Part shown: piece after piece, positions 8,079-15,981 of the stretch
How the letters are laid out: each line of letters begins with the position of its first letter
How positions within the stretch are numbered: the first letter of the stretch is position 1
Assembly (NCBI RefSeq): GCF_900105905.1
Contig: NZ_FNSV01000005.1
Span: 8,823,501-8,887,500, forward strand
Length of the DNA stretch: 64,000 nt
Direction of reading: 5' to 3'
DNA from: Rhodococcus koreensis
GTDB lineage: Bacteria > Actinomycetota > Actinomycetes > Mycobacteriales > Mycobacteriaceae
Program-made: the position numbers and the translations under genes
Notes under the pieces: generated by a model
What the model saw: the letters and a program-made list of their open reading frames with translations, nothing else
Told to the model about the DNA's origin: nothing
Databases searched by the model: none

Positions 8079-8101
8079 GGTTACGATTATCGACCGTAAC
8101 G
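8079..8101. promoter_or_regulatory. operator copy 4, autoregulatory position
   Basis: GGTTAC-N11-GTAACG ends 20 bp before the TetR start codon, where binding would repress the regulator's own promoter. Confidence 0.75.
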
Positions 8102-8121
8102 GAACGAGCGAAGGGGTGGTC

Positions 8122-8772
8122 ATGGCGGAAAAGGGAGTCGGCACGGATTCGCAGGAGGGTGCCGACGCAGAGGCCGCCGCCCGCGGGGGCCGACCCCGCA
8201 ATCCATCCCTTGACGACGCCATCATCCAGGCGACTCGGCGACGGTTGGTCGTCGACGGGTACTCGAGAATGACGTTGGGCGACATCGCATCCGATGCAGG
8301 CGTCACCCGCCCCACTCTCTACCGGCGGTGGCCGGGAAAGTTCGAACTCGTCGTCGACGCCCTCGACTTCGGCTTCCGCGCGCAACGTGCGACCTACCCG
8401 AACCTGGAACTCGCGAAATTGCGACCGTTCGAAGCCTTCACCGAGGCCATCCGGCGGGTCGACCCGTGCTACTTCAATCCGGACGCCATGATTCTCATGG
8501 GCAACTTCATGGGCGAGGCCTTCCGCACGCCCGAACTGCTCGAGATCGTGCGCGAACACGCAGTGGAACCACGGGTAGATCTGGTCGAACGCGTGCTCGA
8601 CGATCTCCGAAGTCGCGGCGAAGTACGCGAGGACATCGACACCCACACCCTGGCCACCATCTGCTTCGGCAGCTATTACGCCGCCTTTCTCCGAGGTGAC
8701 AGCGATCGCGAGGATCTGGCCGAGAAGGTTGCGGCGACCCTGTGGCCGGGAATTGCGGTCGTGCAAACGTAG
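8122..8772 (+). CDS. TetR family regulator of the nitroaromatic module
   Basis: A 216-residue TetR regulator starting MAEKGVGTD. After a disordered, charged N-terminal arm of about 25 residues comes the helix-turn-helix: SRMTLGDIASDAGVTRPTLYRRWPGKFELV. The C-terminal two thirds are a TetR ligand-binding domain. It diverges from the lyase/nitroreductase operon, and four copies of one operator lie before it, before that operon and before the DoxX and transporter genes. The simplest model is a repressor of the whole 4.3-8.1 kb module, relieved by an aromatic substrate or intermediate. Confidence 0.9.
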   Translation: MAEKGVGTDSQEGADAEAAARGGRPRNPSLDDAIIQATRRRLVVDGYSRMTLGDIASDAGVTRPTLYRRWPGKFELVVDALDFGFRAQRATYPNLELAKLRPFEAFTEAIRRVDPCYFNPDAMILMGNFMGEAFRTPELLEIVREHAVEPRVDLVERVLDDLRSRGEVREDIDTHTLATICFGSYYAAFLRGDSDREDLAEKVAATLWPGIAVVQT

Positions 8773-8820
8773 CCACGACAGTCCCGTGCCCGGCTGCAAC
8801 CACCTCACGCCTGCGTCGAG

Positions 8821-9801
8821 TTACTCCGCGTCGGCGCGGTGTGCGGTGCCGAAGCGGCGTTGGTAGACGGTCGGTGACATCGACAGCTCTCGCACGAAGA
8901 CTCGTCGGAGACTTTCGTAACTGGGGAATCCGGCGAGTGATGCTGCCTGTGTTGCGTTGTGTCCCTGGTCGAGGAGGGCCTTTGCCAGGTCGAAGCGGAT
9001 CAGTTCGACGTAGCGGGCCGGGGTGGTGGACAGTTCGGTTCGGAACAGGCGTGTGAGGTGTCGGGCACTGACGTTGAGGTGTGTGGCGAGTTCGGTGAGG
9101 GAGTGGTTCCCGGCGGGGTCCGCTGTCACCAGGTCCACGATGCGGCGCAGGGCCGGTGTTCGTGGTGGCGGGCCCTGGAGTGGGGCGGAGAATTGTGATT
9201 GTCCGCCGGCGCGCTGCAGGTAGACCACCAGGTGTCGGGCTACGTCGCGGGTCAGCTCGGGGCCGTGGTCTTCCTCGACCAGTGCCAGTGCCAGGTCGAT
9301 GCCGGCGCTGACACCGGCGGAGGTGTAGGTGGTGCCGTCGCGAACGTAGATCGAATCGGGTTCGACGTGCGTCGTAGGGTGCCGGGCCGCGAGTTGGTGT
9401 GCGACTTTCCAGTGTGTTGTGGCGCGTTTGCCGTCCAGCAGTCCGGCCGCGGCGAGGACGAACGCCCCGGTGCAGATGGACCCGACCCGGGCGGCTCGCG
9501 TGGCGAGAGTGTTCGTGGCGTCGATCAGGTCGCGGGCGATGGCGGTTCGGGGGTAGATGTCGCCGCCGGCGACGAGGAAGGTGTCGGGGGCGGGTTCCGA
9601 TTCGGCGTCGCCGTCGACGGAGAGGTGGATGCCGATCGACGACGCCACGTCGGCGCCGGTCGGTGACAGCAGCACGATCCGGTAGTCGGCGCCGCAGCGA
9701 TTCGCTTCAGCGAACACCTCGGCGGGGCCGGCGACGTCGAGCAGTTTCACGCCGTCGTAGACGAGGATCGCGACCCGATGCGGGTGGGGGCTGGTGTCCA
9801 C
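8821..9801 (-). CDS. GlxA-type AraC family transcriptional regulator
   Basis: A 326-residue regulator with an N-terminal DJ-1/PfpI-like domain (VAILVYDGVKLLDVAGPAEVF, then GSICTGAFVLAAAGLLDGK with the nucleophile-position Cys) and a C-terminal AraC HTH (LTELATHLNVSARHLTRLFR, then AASLAGFPSYESLRRVFVRE). I prefer the GTG at 9801 (VDTSPHPHRVAIL), which has AGGCGG upstream; the longer frame adds a low-complexity segment. It diverges from an HD-domain gene, its likely target. The effector is unknown. Confidence 0.88.
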   Translation of the reverse strand: MDTSPHPHRVAILVYDGVKLLDVAGPAEVFAEANRCGADYRIVLLSPTGADVASSIGIHLSVDGDAESEPAPDTFLVAGGDIYPRTAIARDLIDATNTLATRAARVGSICTGAFVLAAAGLLDGKRATTHWKVAHQLAARHPTTHVEPDSIYVRDGTTYTSAGVSAGIDLALALVEEDHGPELTRDVARHLVVYLQRAGGQSQFSAPLQGPPPRTPALRRIVDLVTADPAGNHSLTELATHLNVSARHLTRLFRTELSTTPARYVELIRFDLAKALLDQGHNATQAASLAGFPSYESLRRVFVRELSMSPTVYQRRFGTAHRADAE

Positions 9802-9931
9802 GCTTACCGCCTGTCCGGATTCGGGTGCTTCATGGCCGGGTCTGGGCGGCGCCGGCCCGGGATGTTCGGCATCGTAAGGGGACGGGCACACCGTCCGTTC
9901 TACAACATCGACATCTGGAAGGGCAGGGCCC

Positions 9932-10570
9932 ATGTCCGAGATCATCGCAGGAGTGGAAATTCCCGAGACGCCGGCGGCGGCGGAGGCGACACGCCTCATC
10001 CGGGAGACGACGGACCCGCTGATCTTCCATCACTCGCGGCGGGTGTTCCTCTTCAGCACGCTCCGAGGCCGTGAGCTCGGCCTGCGGCCGGACCCGGAGC
10101 TGCTGTACCTGTCTGCGCTGTTTCATGACACGGGTCTGCTGCGTCCGTTCTCGGATGTCGAGCAGCGGTTCGAGCTCGACGGAGCCGATCACGCTCGCCA
10201 GTTCCTGCTCGAGCGGGGATTCTCGGGTGCTGCTGCCGAGGTGGTCTGGACGGCGATCGCGTTGCACACCACGCCGGGGATTCCGGGCCGGATGGGGGAT
10301 GAGGTCGCTGCCACCAACTTCGGTGTCCTCACCGATGTGGTCGGGTTGGGTCTGGACGGTCTGGATCCGGGGCAGGTGGAGGAGATCACCGCTGTTCATC
10401 CGCGCGGCGATTTCAAGAACGAGTTTCTGCGTGCCTTCGTCGACGGGCTCAGTTACCGGCCGGACACGACTTACGGCACCGTCAATGCCGACGTGCTCGA
10501 ACATTTCGTCCCGGGTTTCCGCCGCGTGAGCATGGTGGAGCGGATCATGGACTCGGCCTGGTCTGCATGA
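9932..10570 (+). CDS. HD domain protein, cyanamide hydratase-like
   Basis: A 212-residue HD-superfamily metal-dependent hydrolase. The metal ligands are visible as HHSRRVFLFS, YLSALFHDTGLL (the HD pair), a helix with ADHARQFLLERG and ALHTTPGI. The arrangement is that of the Ddi2/cyanamide-hydratase-like HD group rather than of nucleotide-signal phosphodiesterases. It is divergent from the GlxA-type regulator and is followed 32 bp on by an AhpD-like gene, so the two probably form one operon. The substrate is not determinable; a small nitrile or cyanamide-like compound is only a suggestion. Confidence 0.75.
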   Translation: MSEIIAGVEIPETPAAAEATRLIRETTDPLIFHHSRRVFLFSTLRGRELGLRPDPELLYLSALFHDTGLLRPFSDVEQRFELDGADHARQFLLERGFSGAAAEVVWTAIALHTTPGIPGRMGDEVAATNFGVLTDVVGLGLDGLDPGQVEEITAVHPRGDFKNEFLRAFVDGLSYRPDTTYGTVNADVLEHFVPGFRRVSMVERIMDSAWSA

Positions 10571-10602
10571 TCGGCACGCACCGCCTACTCGAAGGGAACA
10601 TC

Positions 10603-11040
10603 ATGACCGGCGTGAATCTCAGCAAGCAACACCCGTCCGTATACAAGAGTCTGATGAAGCTGGACGCGGATGTGAAGGCTGCCCTGGAAACGGCGGGAGT
10701 GGACCCGCTCCTGGTGGAGTTGGTGAAGATTCGCGTCTCCCAACTCAACGGCTGTGCCTTCTGCCTTCGCATGCACACCCGCGACGCCCTGGCCAAGGGA
10801 GAGACGACCGATCGACTCGCGGTCGTCGCGGCGTGGTGGGAGGCGCAGTACTTCAGCGACCAGGAGCGTGCCGCGCTCGCTCTCGCCGAACAGGTCACCG
10901 CTCTCGCCGTTCCGGAACGGCGCACCTGGGATGACGGCTCGCTCACTGACGAGCAGGTGTCCGCGATCAGCTGGCTCGCGACGGTGATGAACGCCTGGAA
11001 CCGGGTCGCGGTCAGCAGCCACTACCCGGTTGCGCCGTAG
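10603..11040 (+). CDS. carboxymuconolactone decarboxylase/AhpD-like protein
   Basis: A 145-residue member of the CMD/AhpD superfamily. The redox motif is NGCAFCLRMHTRDA (CxxC followed by His), typical of alkylhydroperoxidase-like proteins; VELVKIRVSQL precedes it. The ATG at 10603 has GAAGGGAA upstream. It is the second gene after the HD protein and probably co-transcribed. The likely role is peroxide or adduct reduction tied to the preceding enzyme. Confidence 0.85.
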   Translation: MTGVNLSKQHPSVYKSLMKLDADVKAALETAGVDPLLVELVKIRVSQLNGCAFCLRMHTRDALAKGETTDRLAVVAAWWEAQYFSDQERAALALAEQVTALAVPERRTWDDGSLTDEQVSAISWLATVMNAWNRVAVSSHYPVAP

Positions 11041-11096
11041 AGTCGCACGATACTGTCCGGCGACGGGTCGGTGTTCGTCGGCTCGGGCAACTCTCG

Positions 11097-11213
11097 TTGT
11101 GGATCTTCACGGGTCTGCTGCTCCTCTTCGTGATCCTGTGCATCCTGGTCGCCGTCGCGGTCATCACCCATGGGGGCGGCCATCACGGCATGATGCACTA
11201 CCGATACGGTTAG
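11097..11213 (+). CDS. candidate 38-residue membrane ORF
   Basis: A TTG-started frame encodes one strongly hydrophobic helix (WIFTGLLLLFVILCILVAVAV) and a His/Gly/Met-rich tail (THGGGHHGMMHYRYG). A single helix with a metal-ligand-rich tail is unlike chance coding. No good ribosome site is visible and the true start may differ. It follows the AhpD-like gene by 56 bp on the same strand. Confidence 0.35.
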   Translation: MWIFTGLLLLFVILCILVAVAVITHGGGHHGMMHYRYG

Positions 11214-11405
11214 GGGCAGTACGCGCGACGCGCCCCCGCCACCGCTTTTGGGGCAGTGAGCGGGGGCCGACATGCCGCTGGATCGGTTGCATCGAACTTG
11301 CAGCACACACTGAATGTTACTCGCATTCAGCGGCCGAACAGCGACGAATTCTGTTCTTTCCGAACATGTCTCAGTAATGCACTGTGCGGACTGTCCGCGC
11401 AACGA

Positions 11406-11436
11406 CAGGCCGACGCGACTGGGTCGCGTCGGCCTG
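11406..11436. terminator. bidirectional terminator
   Basis: CAGGCCGACGCGA and TCGCGTCGGCCTG form a perfect 13-bp stem with a CTGGG loop, between the end of the plus-strand genes and the end of the minus-strand porin gene. Confidence 0.85.
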
Positions 11437-11462
11437 CACATCGTCGTTTGTGCCGGTGGACT

Positions 11463-12164
11463 TTAGTTGAGCTTCTGCGGCACACCGTAAGTCATGACCG
11501 TGTCACCGTCCGCGGTGACTGCCATGGCGTACGGACGGATCGTGACCGCACCGAGAGCGCCGGAGATGGAGCCATGAACTCCCTGCATCCTCACCGAGGC
11601 CGCCGGTCCGTCGAACTCCTGGCCCTCCAGGATCGGGACGGTGGTGATTCCGCCCGGCTCGAGGTCGATGTCGAGTTCCTGCGACGGAATGATGTCGCCG
11701 GCGAGTGTTGCGCTGGTGCCCGCGTTCAGCCCCAGCGTGAGGTCCGGGACGAGCCCGAGATCGATGCCGTTGCTCGAGCCGATAGCAAACCCGAGACCGG
11801 GTGTGTTCAGGACGATCGTTGCGCCTGCCAACGCGATCGGGTAACCGATCTGGTAACCGACGGTGAGTTGTGTGCCCTCGAAGGACGCCGCGTCCGGTCC
11901 GGTGATGTTGACCCCGGCATAGCCGTTGTGGAAGAACTCCACGCTGGTGGGCACGCCGTCGAGTGGCGGTACCACCTGGTACGAGGTGTCGCCCTGCAAG
12001 ACCTCGATCCGGTTACCGGCGGCGTCGACGACCGAGCTGGAATTGTCCACGCCGGCCGACGCCGTGCCATTGCCCATGACCATAGCGAGCGCTGCGATGC
12101 CCGCGACCGCGACAGCGCGAGTGAAGCTCTTGTACCCAACGCGAGATGTGCTGATGTCCGTCAT
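11463..12164 (-). CDS. MspA family outer-layer porin
   Basis: A 233-residue secreted porin of the mycolic-acid outer membrane. Residues 1 to about 37 form a signal peptide ending NGTASA. Mature landmarks match MspA: VDNSSSVVDAAGNRIEVLQGD, VEFFHNGYAGVNITGPDAASFEG, LTVGYQIGYPIALAG, then VHGSISGALGAVTIRPYAMAV and the C-terminal DTVMTYGVPQKLN. It would assemble as an octameric channel for small hydrophilic solutes. It stands alone between a terminator and a divergent oxidoreductase. It is the best single marker in the window for a mycolate-bearing actinobacterium. Confidence 0.93.
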   Translation of the reverse strand: MTDISTSRVGYKSFTRAVAVAGIAALAMVMGNGTASAGVDNSSSVVDAAGNRIEVLQGDTSYQVVPPLDGVPTSVEFFHNGYAGVNITGPDAASFEGTQLTVGYQIGYPIALAGATIVLNTPGLGFAIGSSNGIDLGLVPDLTLGLNAGTSATLAGDIIPSQELDIDLEPGGITTVPILEGQEFDGPAASVRMQGVHGSISGALGAVTIRPYAMAVTADGDTVMTYGVPQKLN

Positions 12165-12337
12165 GCCGACCCCATTCAGAGTGCTTCAAATCAGAAGTGA
12201 AGAAATATGCGAAGCGTAGCCACGGGGGCGCACAGAATCTCGGTATTGATCAGAAGTTCACGACGAAGTTCCTGCGTCCGAGGGCTGCACGCTCGGCGGC
12301 CCGTGCGATTGGAGCATCGTCTCGGTAGGTTGACTTC

Positions 12338-13165
12338 ATGCGTTATGGAGTGACGCTGCCACCGTTCATGGAGTGGTCAGACCCGTTGACGGTTGTCGAG
12401 ATGGCCGCCGAGGCCGATGAGGCGGGCTGGGATGGCTTCTTCCTGTGGGATCACGTGACGTGGAACCCTGCCTGGGGTGGCACGCCGCCCATCGCTGACG
12501 CGTGGACGTGCCTGGCCGCCGCGGCGACCGCGACCTCGCACGTGTTGCTGGGGACGGTGGTGACGCCGCTCGCGCGTCGTCGGCCGCAGATCGTGGCTCG
12601 TCAGGTCCTCACCGTCGACCACCTCTCGGGTGGACGCGCGCTCCTGGGTGTTGGTTTGGGCGCCGACTACGACTTCGAGGTCTTCGGGGAGCGGCTGACT
12701 GCTCGCGGTGAGGTCCTCGACGAGTCGTTGGCCGTCCTGACGGCATTGTTCACTGGTGGGCCGGTCGACTTCGACGGCACGTATTACCACGTGCATTGTC
12801 CGCCGATGCTCCCGACGCCAGTGAACGGCGCGATCCCGATCTGGGTCGGAGGTCACTGGCCGAACCGGGCGCCGTTCGATCGGGCGGCTCGCTTCGACGG
12901 CGTCGTTCCCCGCAAGGCCGACGACGAAACGGGGCTGGTCACCACCGATGACCTCCGTGCGATCCGGGTCGCGATCGGGCGGGCGGACGATTTCGCATAC
13001 GTGGCCAGCGGCTCGACATCCGGTCCCGATGATGTTGCCGCGGTATCGGAGTGGGTGGGGGCAGGTGCGACGTGGTGGCTGGAGAGTATGTACCCGTTCG
13101 GTGGGCGCGCCGGGCAGATGCGGGACCGTCTGCGGGCCGGCCCACCTCGCGTCCCGGGTCGGTAG
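12338..13165 (+). CDS. LLM-class flavin-dependent oxidoreductase
   Basis: A 275-residue luciferase-like TIM-barrel oxidoreductase using FMN or F420. The opening MRYGVTLPPFMEWSDP, then GWDGFFLWDHV, a LGTVVTPLARRRPQIVARQ segment and GGRALLGVGLGADYDFEVFGE are canonical for the family. The length is slightly short but complete. It converges on the XRE regulator gene with a 68-bp gap. No substrate can be assigned. Confidence 0.88.
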   Translation: MRYGVTLPPFMEWSDPLTVVEMAAEADEAGWDGFFLWDHVTWNPAWGGTPPIADAWTCLAAAATATSHVLLGTVVTPLARRRPQIVARQVLTVDHLSGGRALLGVGLGADYDFEVFGERLTARGEVLDESLAVLTALFTGGPVDFDGTYYHVHCPPMLPTPVNGAIPIWVGGHWPNRAPFDRAARFDGVVPRKADDETGLVTTDDLRAIRVAIGRADDFAYVASGSTSGPDDVAAVSEWVGAGATWWLESMYPFGGRAGQMRDRLRAGPPRVPGR

Positions 13166-13233
13166 AGACCTTGGGCAGGGGGTCTTCGATGCGCGTGTGT
13201 CGATGTCGGCGATCGTCACCCGGTGTTTCGGGG

Positions 13234-14133
13234 TCACCGGGGACGGTGTGAAGTGTCTTGCTCGGTGTCGAGTACTTCCTGGCTGGCGGCCCAGGACGCG
13301 AGGAGCTTGAGGGCGTCGGCGGTGGGTGTGCCGGCGGCGGCGGTGTAGATGTTGAGTTGGAGGCCCGGTTCGGAGGGCAGATCGAGTGCTTCGAAATCGA
13401 GGTCGAGTTGACCGACGGCAGGGTGGCGCAGTCGTTTTCGACCGCTGCGGTGGAAGCGCACGTCTTGTGATGCCCAGCGTTGCCGGAACAGTTCGCTCTG
13501 GGTGGACAGTTCCCCGACCAGAGCGATGAGCGCTTTGTCGTGGGGGTTGCGACCCGCTTCGAGTCGGAGCATGGCGGCGGCGTCCTTGGCGATCGTGTCG
13601 TAGTCGACGAAGAACACTTCGGCTTCCCGGGGATGGAGGTAGACGAATCGGGTGGTGTTGGCCGGACGGCGAGGGTCTGCGAGCACGGGGGAGTACAGGG
13701 CCCGGGCGAGGTCGTTCATCGCGAGGATGTCGTGGCGGCCGTTGCGGATCCACGCAGGTGCGTCGGTGGTGGCGTCGAGTATTTGCTGGATCGCCGGGCG
13801 AACCGTCATCGACTGGGTGCGGGGGCGACGGGTGCTGCTTACTCGCGATTGGCGGGCGAGGGCGAGGAGGTGGTCGCGTTCGGCGTCGTCGAGTTGCAGG
13901 GCGCCGGCGAGGGAATCCAGAACGCTGTCGGAAGCACCGGATAGGTTGCCGCGTTCCATGCGGACGTAGTAGTCGACCGAGACACCGGCGAGCATGGCTA
14001 CCTCTTCGCGGCGCAGGCCTTTGACTCGGCGGTTACCTCCGTAGACGGGGAGTCCGCTCTGCTCGGGGGTGATGCGTGCGCGCCGCGTGCTGAGGAATTC
14101 GCGGATTTCGGTGCGCAGGTCGATCGAGCTCAT
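13234..14133 (-). CDS. XRE-type regulator with MmyB-like sensor domain
   Basis: A 299-residue transcription factor. The N-terminal XRE helix-turn-helix reads GLRREEVAMLAGVSVDYYVRMERG. After a linker, the C-terminal PAS-like MmyB ligand domain includes PAWIRNGRHDILAMNDLARALY and FVYLHPREAEVFFVDYDTIAKDAAAML. This architecture is common in actinobacteria, where such genes usually control a neighbouring dehydrogenase. Here it diverges from an alcohol dehydrogenase/MFS/aldo-keto reductase set, with a palindrome in between. The ligand, probably a fatty-acid-like molecule in the family, is not known here. Confidence 0.9.
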   Translation of the reverse strand: MSSIDLRTEIREFLSTRRARITPEQSGLPVYGGNRRVKGLRREEVAMLAGVSVDYYVRMERGNLSGASDSVLDSLAGALQLDDAERDHLLALARQSRVSSTRRPRTQSMTVRPAIQQILDATTDAPAWIRNGRHDILAMNDLARALYSPVLADPRRPANTTRFVYLHPREAEVFFVDYDTIAKDAAAMLRLEAGRNPHDKALIALVGELSTQSELFRQRWASQDVRFHRSGRKRLRHPAVGQLDLDFEALDLPSEPGLQLNIYTAAAGTPTADALKLLASWAASQEVLDTEQDTSHRPR

Positions 14134-14167
14134 GAGTCCACGGTAGGTAGTAACCGCTGGGTGTGGG

Positions 14168-14184
14168 AGGTACTGGCAGTACCT
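14168..14184. promoter_or_regulatory. palindrome between the XRE regulator and alcohol dehydrogenase
   Basis: AGGTACT-GGC-AGTACCT is a perfect 7-bp inverted repeat in the 101-bp divergent region, 51 bp before the dehydrogenase ATG. It is a candidate operator for the XRE regulator. Confidence 0.5.
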
Positions 14185-14234
14185 GGAACGTCCGTGACTC
14201 CCCGGACGACCCGAATAGAGGTCGACTGGAAGGC

Positions 14235-15284
14235 ATGAAAGCGACGTACATGTTCGGAGCGGGCGATGTCCGCGTCATCGATGTCCCTGATCACACCATC
14301 CAATCGTCCACCGACGCTCTCGTACGGATCGTGCGGGCCTGCGTCTGTGGCAGTGACCTGCATCCCTACCACTCCATGGGTGTCGACCCTGCGGGCACGT
14401 CGATGGGGCACGAGTTCATCGGTGTCGTCGAAGCGGTCGGTTCGGACGTGCGGACGGTGCGGGTCGGTGACTTCGTCATCGCGCCGTTCGCGGTGTCGTG
14501 TGGCACCTGTGTGTTCTGTGCCCAGGGTCTGCAGACCTCATGCGTGCGCGGCGGGTTCTGGAACGACGCCGCGCTGGGTACGGCGGGTGGTCAGGCCGAA
14601 GCAGTCCGCGTGCCGCTGGCCGACGGCACGCTGGTCACGGCGCCGGTCTGCGAGGACGACGACGATGCGCTGCTCGACTCCTTGTTGACGTTGTCGGATG
14701 TGTACGGCACCGGCTGGCATGCTGCGGTCCGCGGAGGCGTCGGCGAGGGCAGTGTCGTGACCGTGATCGGTGACGGGGCGGTGGGATTGCTGGCGGTGCT
14801 GTCGGCTCGCCAACTCGGCGCCGAGCAGATCGTGTTGATGGGTCGGCACCAGGTGCGGACCGATCTCGGTCGCGAGTTCGGTGCAACCGATGTGGTCGCC
14901 GAGCGCGGCGAGGAGGGCATCGCGAGGGTTCGCGAGCTGACCGGCGGACTGGGCAGCGCGATCGTCCTCGAGGCGGTCGGTCACCGGCCCGCCTACGACC
15001 AGGCGGTGGGCGTCGTCCGCGCGGGCGGAGTGATCAGTCGGGTGGGGGTGCCTCAGTACGAGGACGCACCGGTCGGGTTCGGGAGCCTGTTCGGACCGAA
15101 CGTCACGCTGACCGGTGGTCCGGCGCCGGTGCGCGCGTATATCGAGCGCCTACTTCCGGCGGTCCTGGAGGGCACCGTGCAGCCGGGGAGGGTGTTCGAC
15201 CGGACCGTCGGCCTGGATCAGACGCCGCTGGGGTACGCCGCGATGGACGCCCGGGAAGCGCTCAAGGTTGCGGTCCGGCCGTGA
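14235..15284 (+). CDS. zinc-dependent alcohol dehydrogenase
   Basis: A 349-residue medium-chain dehydrogenase. Catalytic zinc ligands lie in VCGSDLHPYHSM and GHEFIGVVEAVGSDV; the structural zinc loop CGTCVFCAQGLQTSC is also present; the NAD(P) Rossmann motif VVTVIGDGAVGLLAVLSA is central. The start at 14235 follows a GGAAGG site. It begins the set controlled from the XRE divergent region. Its stop codon is in the same frame as the MFS remnant that follows, with no spacer, so a deletion may have joined the two. The substrate is unknown. Confidence 0.92.
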   Translation: MKATYMFGAGDVRVIDVPDHTIQSSTDALVRIVRACVCGSDLHPYHSMGVDPAGTSMGHEFIGVVEAVGSDVRTVRVGDFVIAPFAVSCGTCVFCAQGLQTSCVRGGFWNDAALGTAGGQAEAVRVPLADGTLVTAPVCEDDDDALLDSLLTLSDVYGTGWHAAVRGGVGEGSVVTVIGDGAVGLLAVLSARQLGAEQIVLMGRHQVRTDLGREFGATDVVAERGEEGIARVRELTGGLGSAIVLEAVGHRPAYDQAVGVVRAGGVISRVGVPQYEDAPVGFGSLFGPNVTLTGGPAPVRAYIERLLPAVLEGTVQPGRVFDRTVGLDQTPLGYAAMDAREALKVAVRP

Positions 15285-15895
15285 CGACCGCGGTTTCCGG
15301 TCGGGCTCGCGCTTTTCGGTGCCGCTCCCTTGCTCGTCGGGCTGGCGCCGGCGGGATGGTGGATGATCGCCTCCCGTGCGGTGCAGGGAATCGGTGCGGC
15401 GATCGTCGCACCGACCTCGTTGGCGTTGATCACGACCTATTTCGACGGCGAGGCCCGCAATCGAGCGATCGCCTGGTACGCCGTAACGGCCGGTATCGGT
15501 GCCAGCCTCGGTCTCCTCGTCGGGGGTGCGCTCACCGAGTGGGTCTCCTGGCGAGCGGCGTTCCTGGTCAACGTCCCGATCGCGGTCGCGTTGATAGCGT
15601 GGTCCGGCACGGTGCTCGTGGAAACACCACGTCGAACGGGGCAGTTCGATGTGATCGGTGCGCTCGCTGCCACACTGGGCATGGGCGCCGTCATCTTCGG
15701 GATCATCGAATCCGCCGACGCTGGATGGGGATCGGCCCGGGTGCAGGCTGCTCTGGTCGTCGGGGTGGTCCTGCTGGTTGCGCTGATCGTCCACGAGGGG
15801 CGGGTGCGGCAGCCGATCCTGCCCCTGCGGTTGTTCTACGGTCGCGAACGCAGCGGCGCCTACACCGCTCGGCTGCTCTACCTCGGGGCGATGAT
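15285..15895 (+). pseudogene. MFS transporter remnant, left part
   Basis: This is the left piece of a DHA2-type efflux transporter. The frame reads VGLALFGAAPLLVGLAP, MIASRAVQGIGAA and LALITTYFDGEARNRA directly after the dehydrogenase stop, beginning in helix 2-3. The first 60-70 residues and any start codon are missing. It ends at LLYLGAMI, where the TnpB element is inserted. The right part resumes at 17215. Joining 15895 to 17215 gives an uninterrupted M-I-G-F-F-Y-F sequence, so the insertion was clean. The gene is inactivated twice: by loss of its 5' end and by the insertion. Confidence 0.85.
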
Positions 15896-15916
15896 CCTTG
15901 AGTCTTTCGGCGCAAA

Positions 15917-15936
15917 CCCGGTCCTTCAGGTCCGGG
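15917..15936. repeat. left-end hairpin of the IS element
   Basis: CCCGGTCC-TTCA-GGTCCGGG, an 8-bp stem with one T-T mismatch, 21 bases inside the left edge. In this family such subterminal hairpins are bound by the Y1 transposase. Confidence 0.7.
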
Positions 15937-15981
15937 ATGGCCGATCTGGTTTTGTCGGACTGTGGGGCTAGTGTCTGGGTC

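Noticed and set aside
12377..13753. 458-codon minus-strand frame over the LLM oxidoreductase and the regulator's 3' end
   Set aside because: Overlaps two well-supported genes and encodes Arg/Pro/His-rich sequence only.
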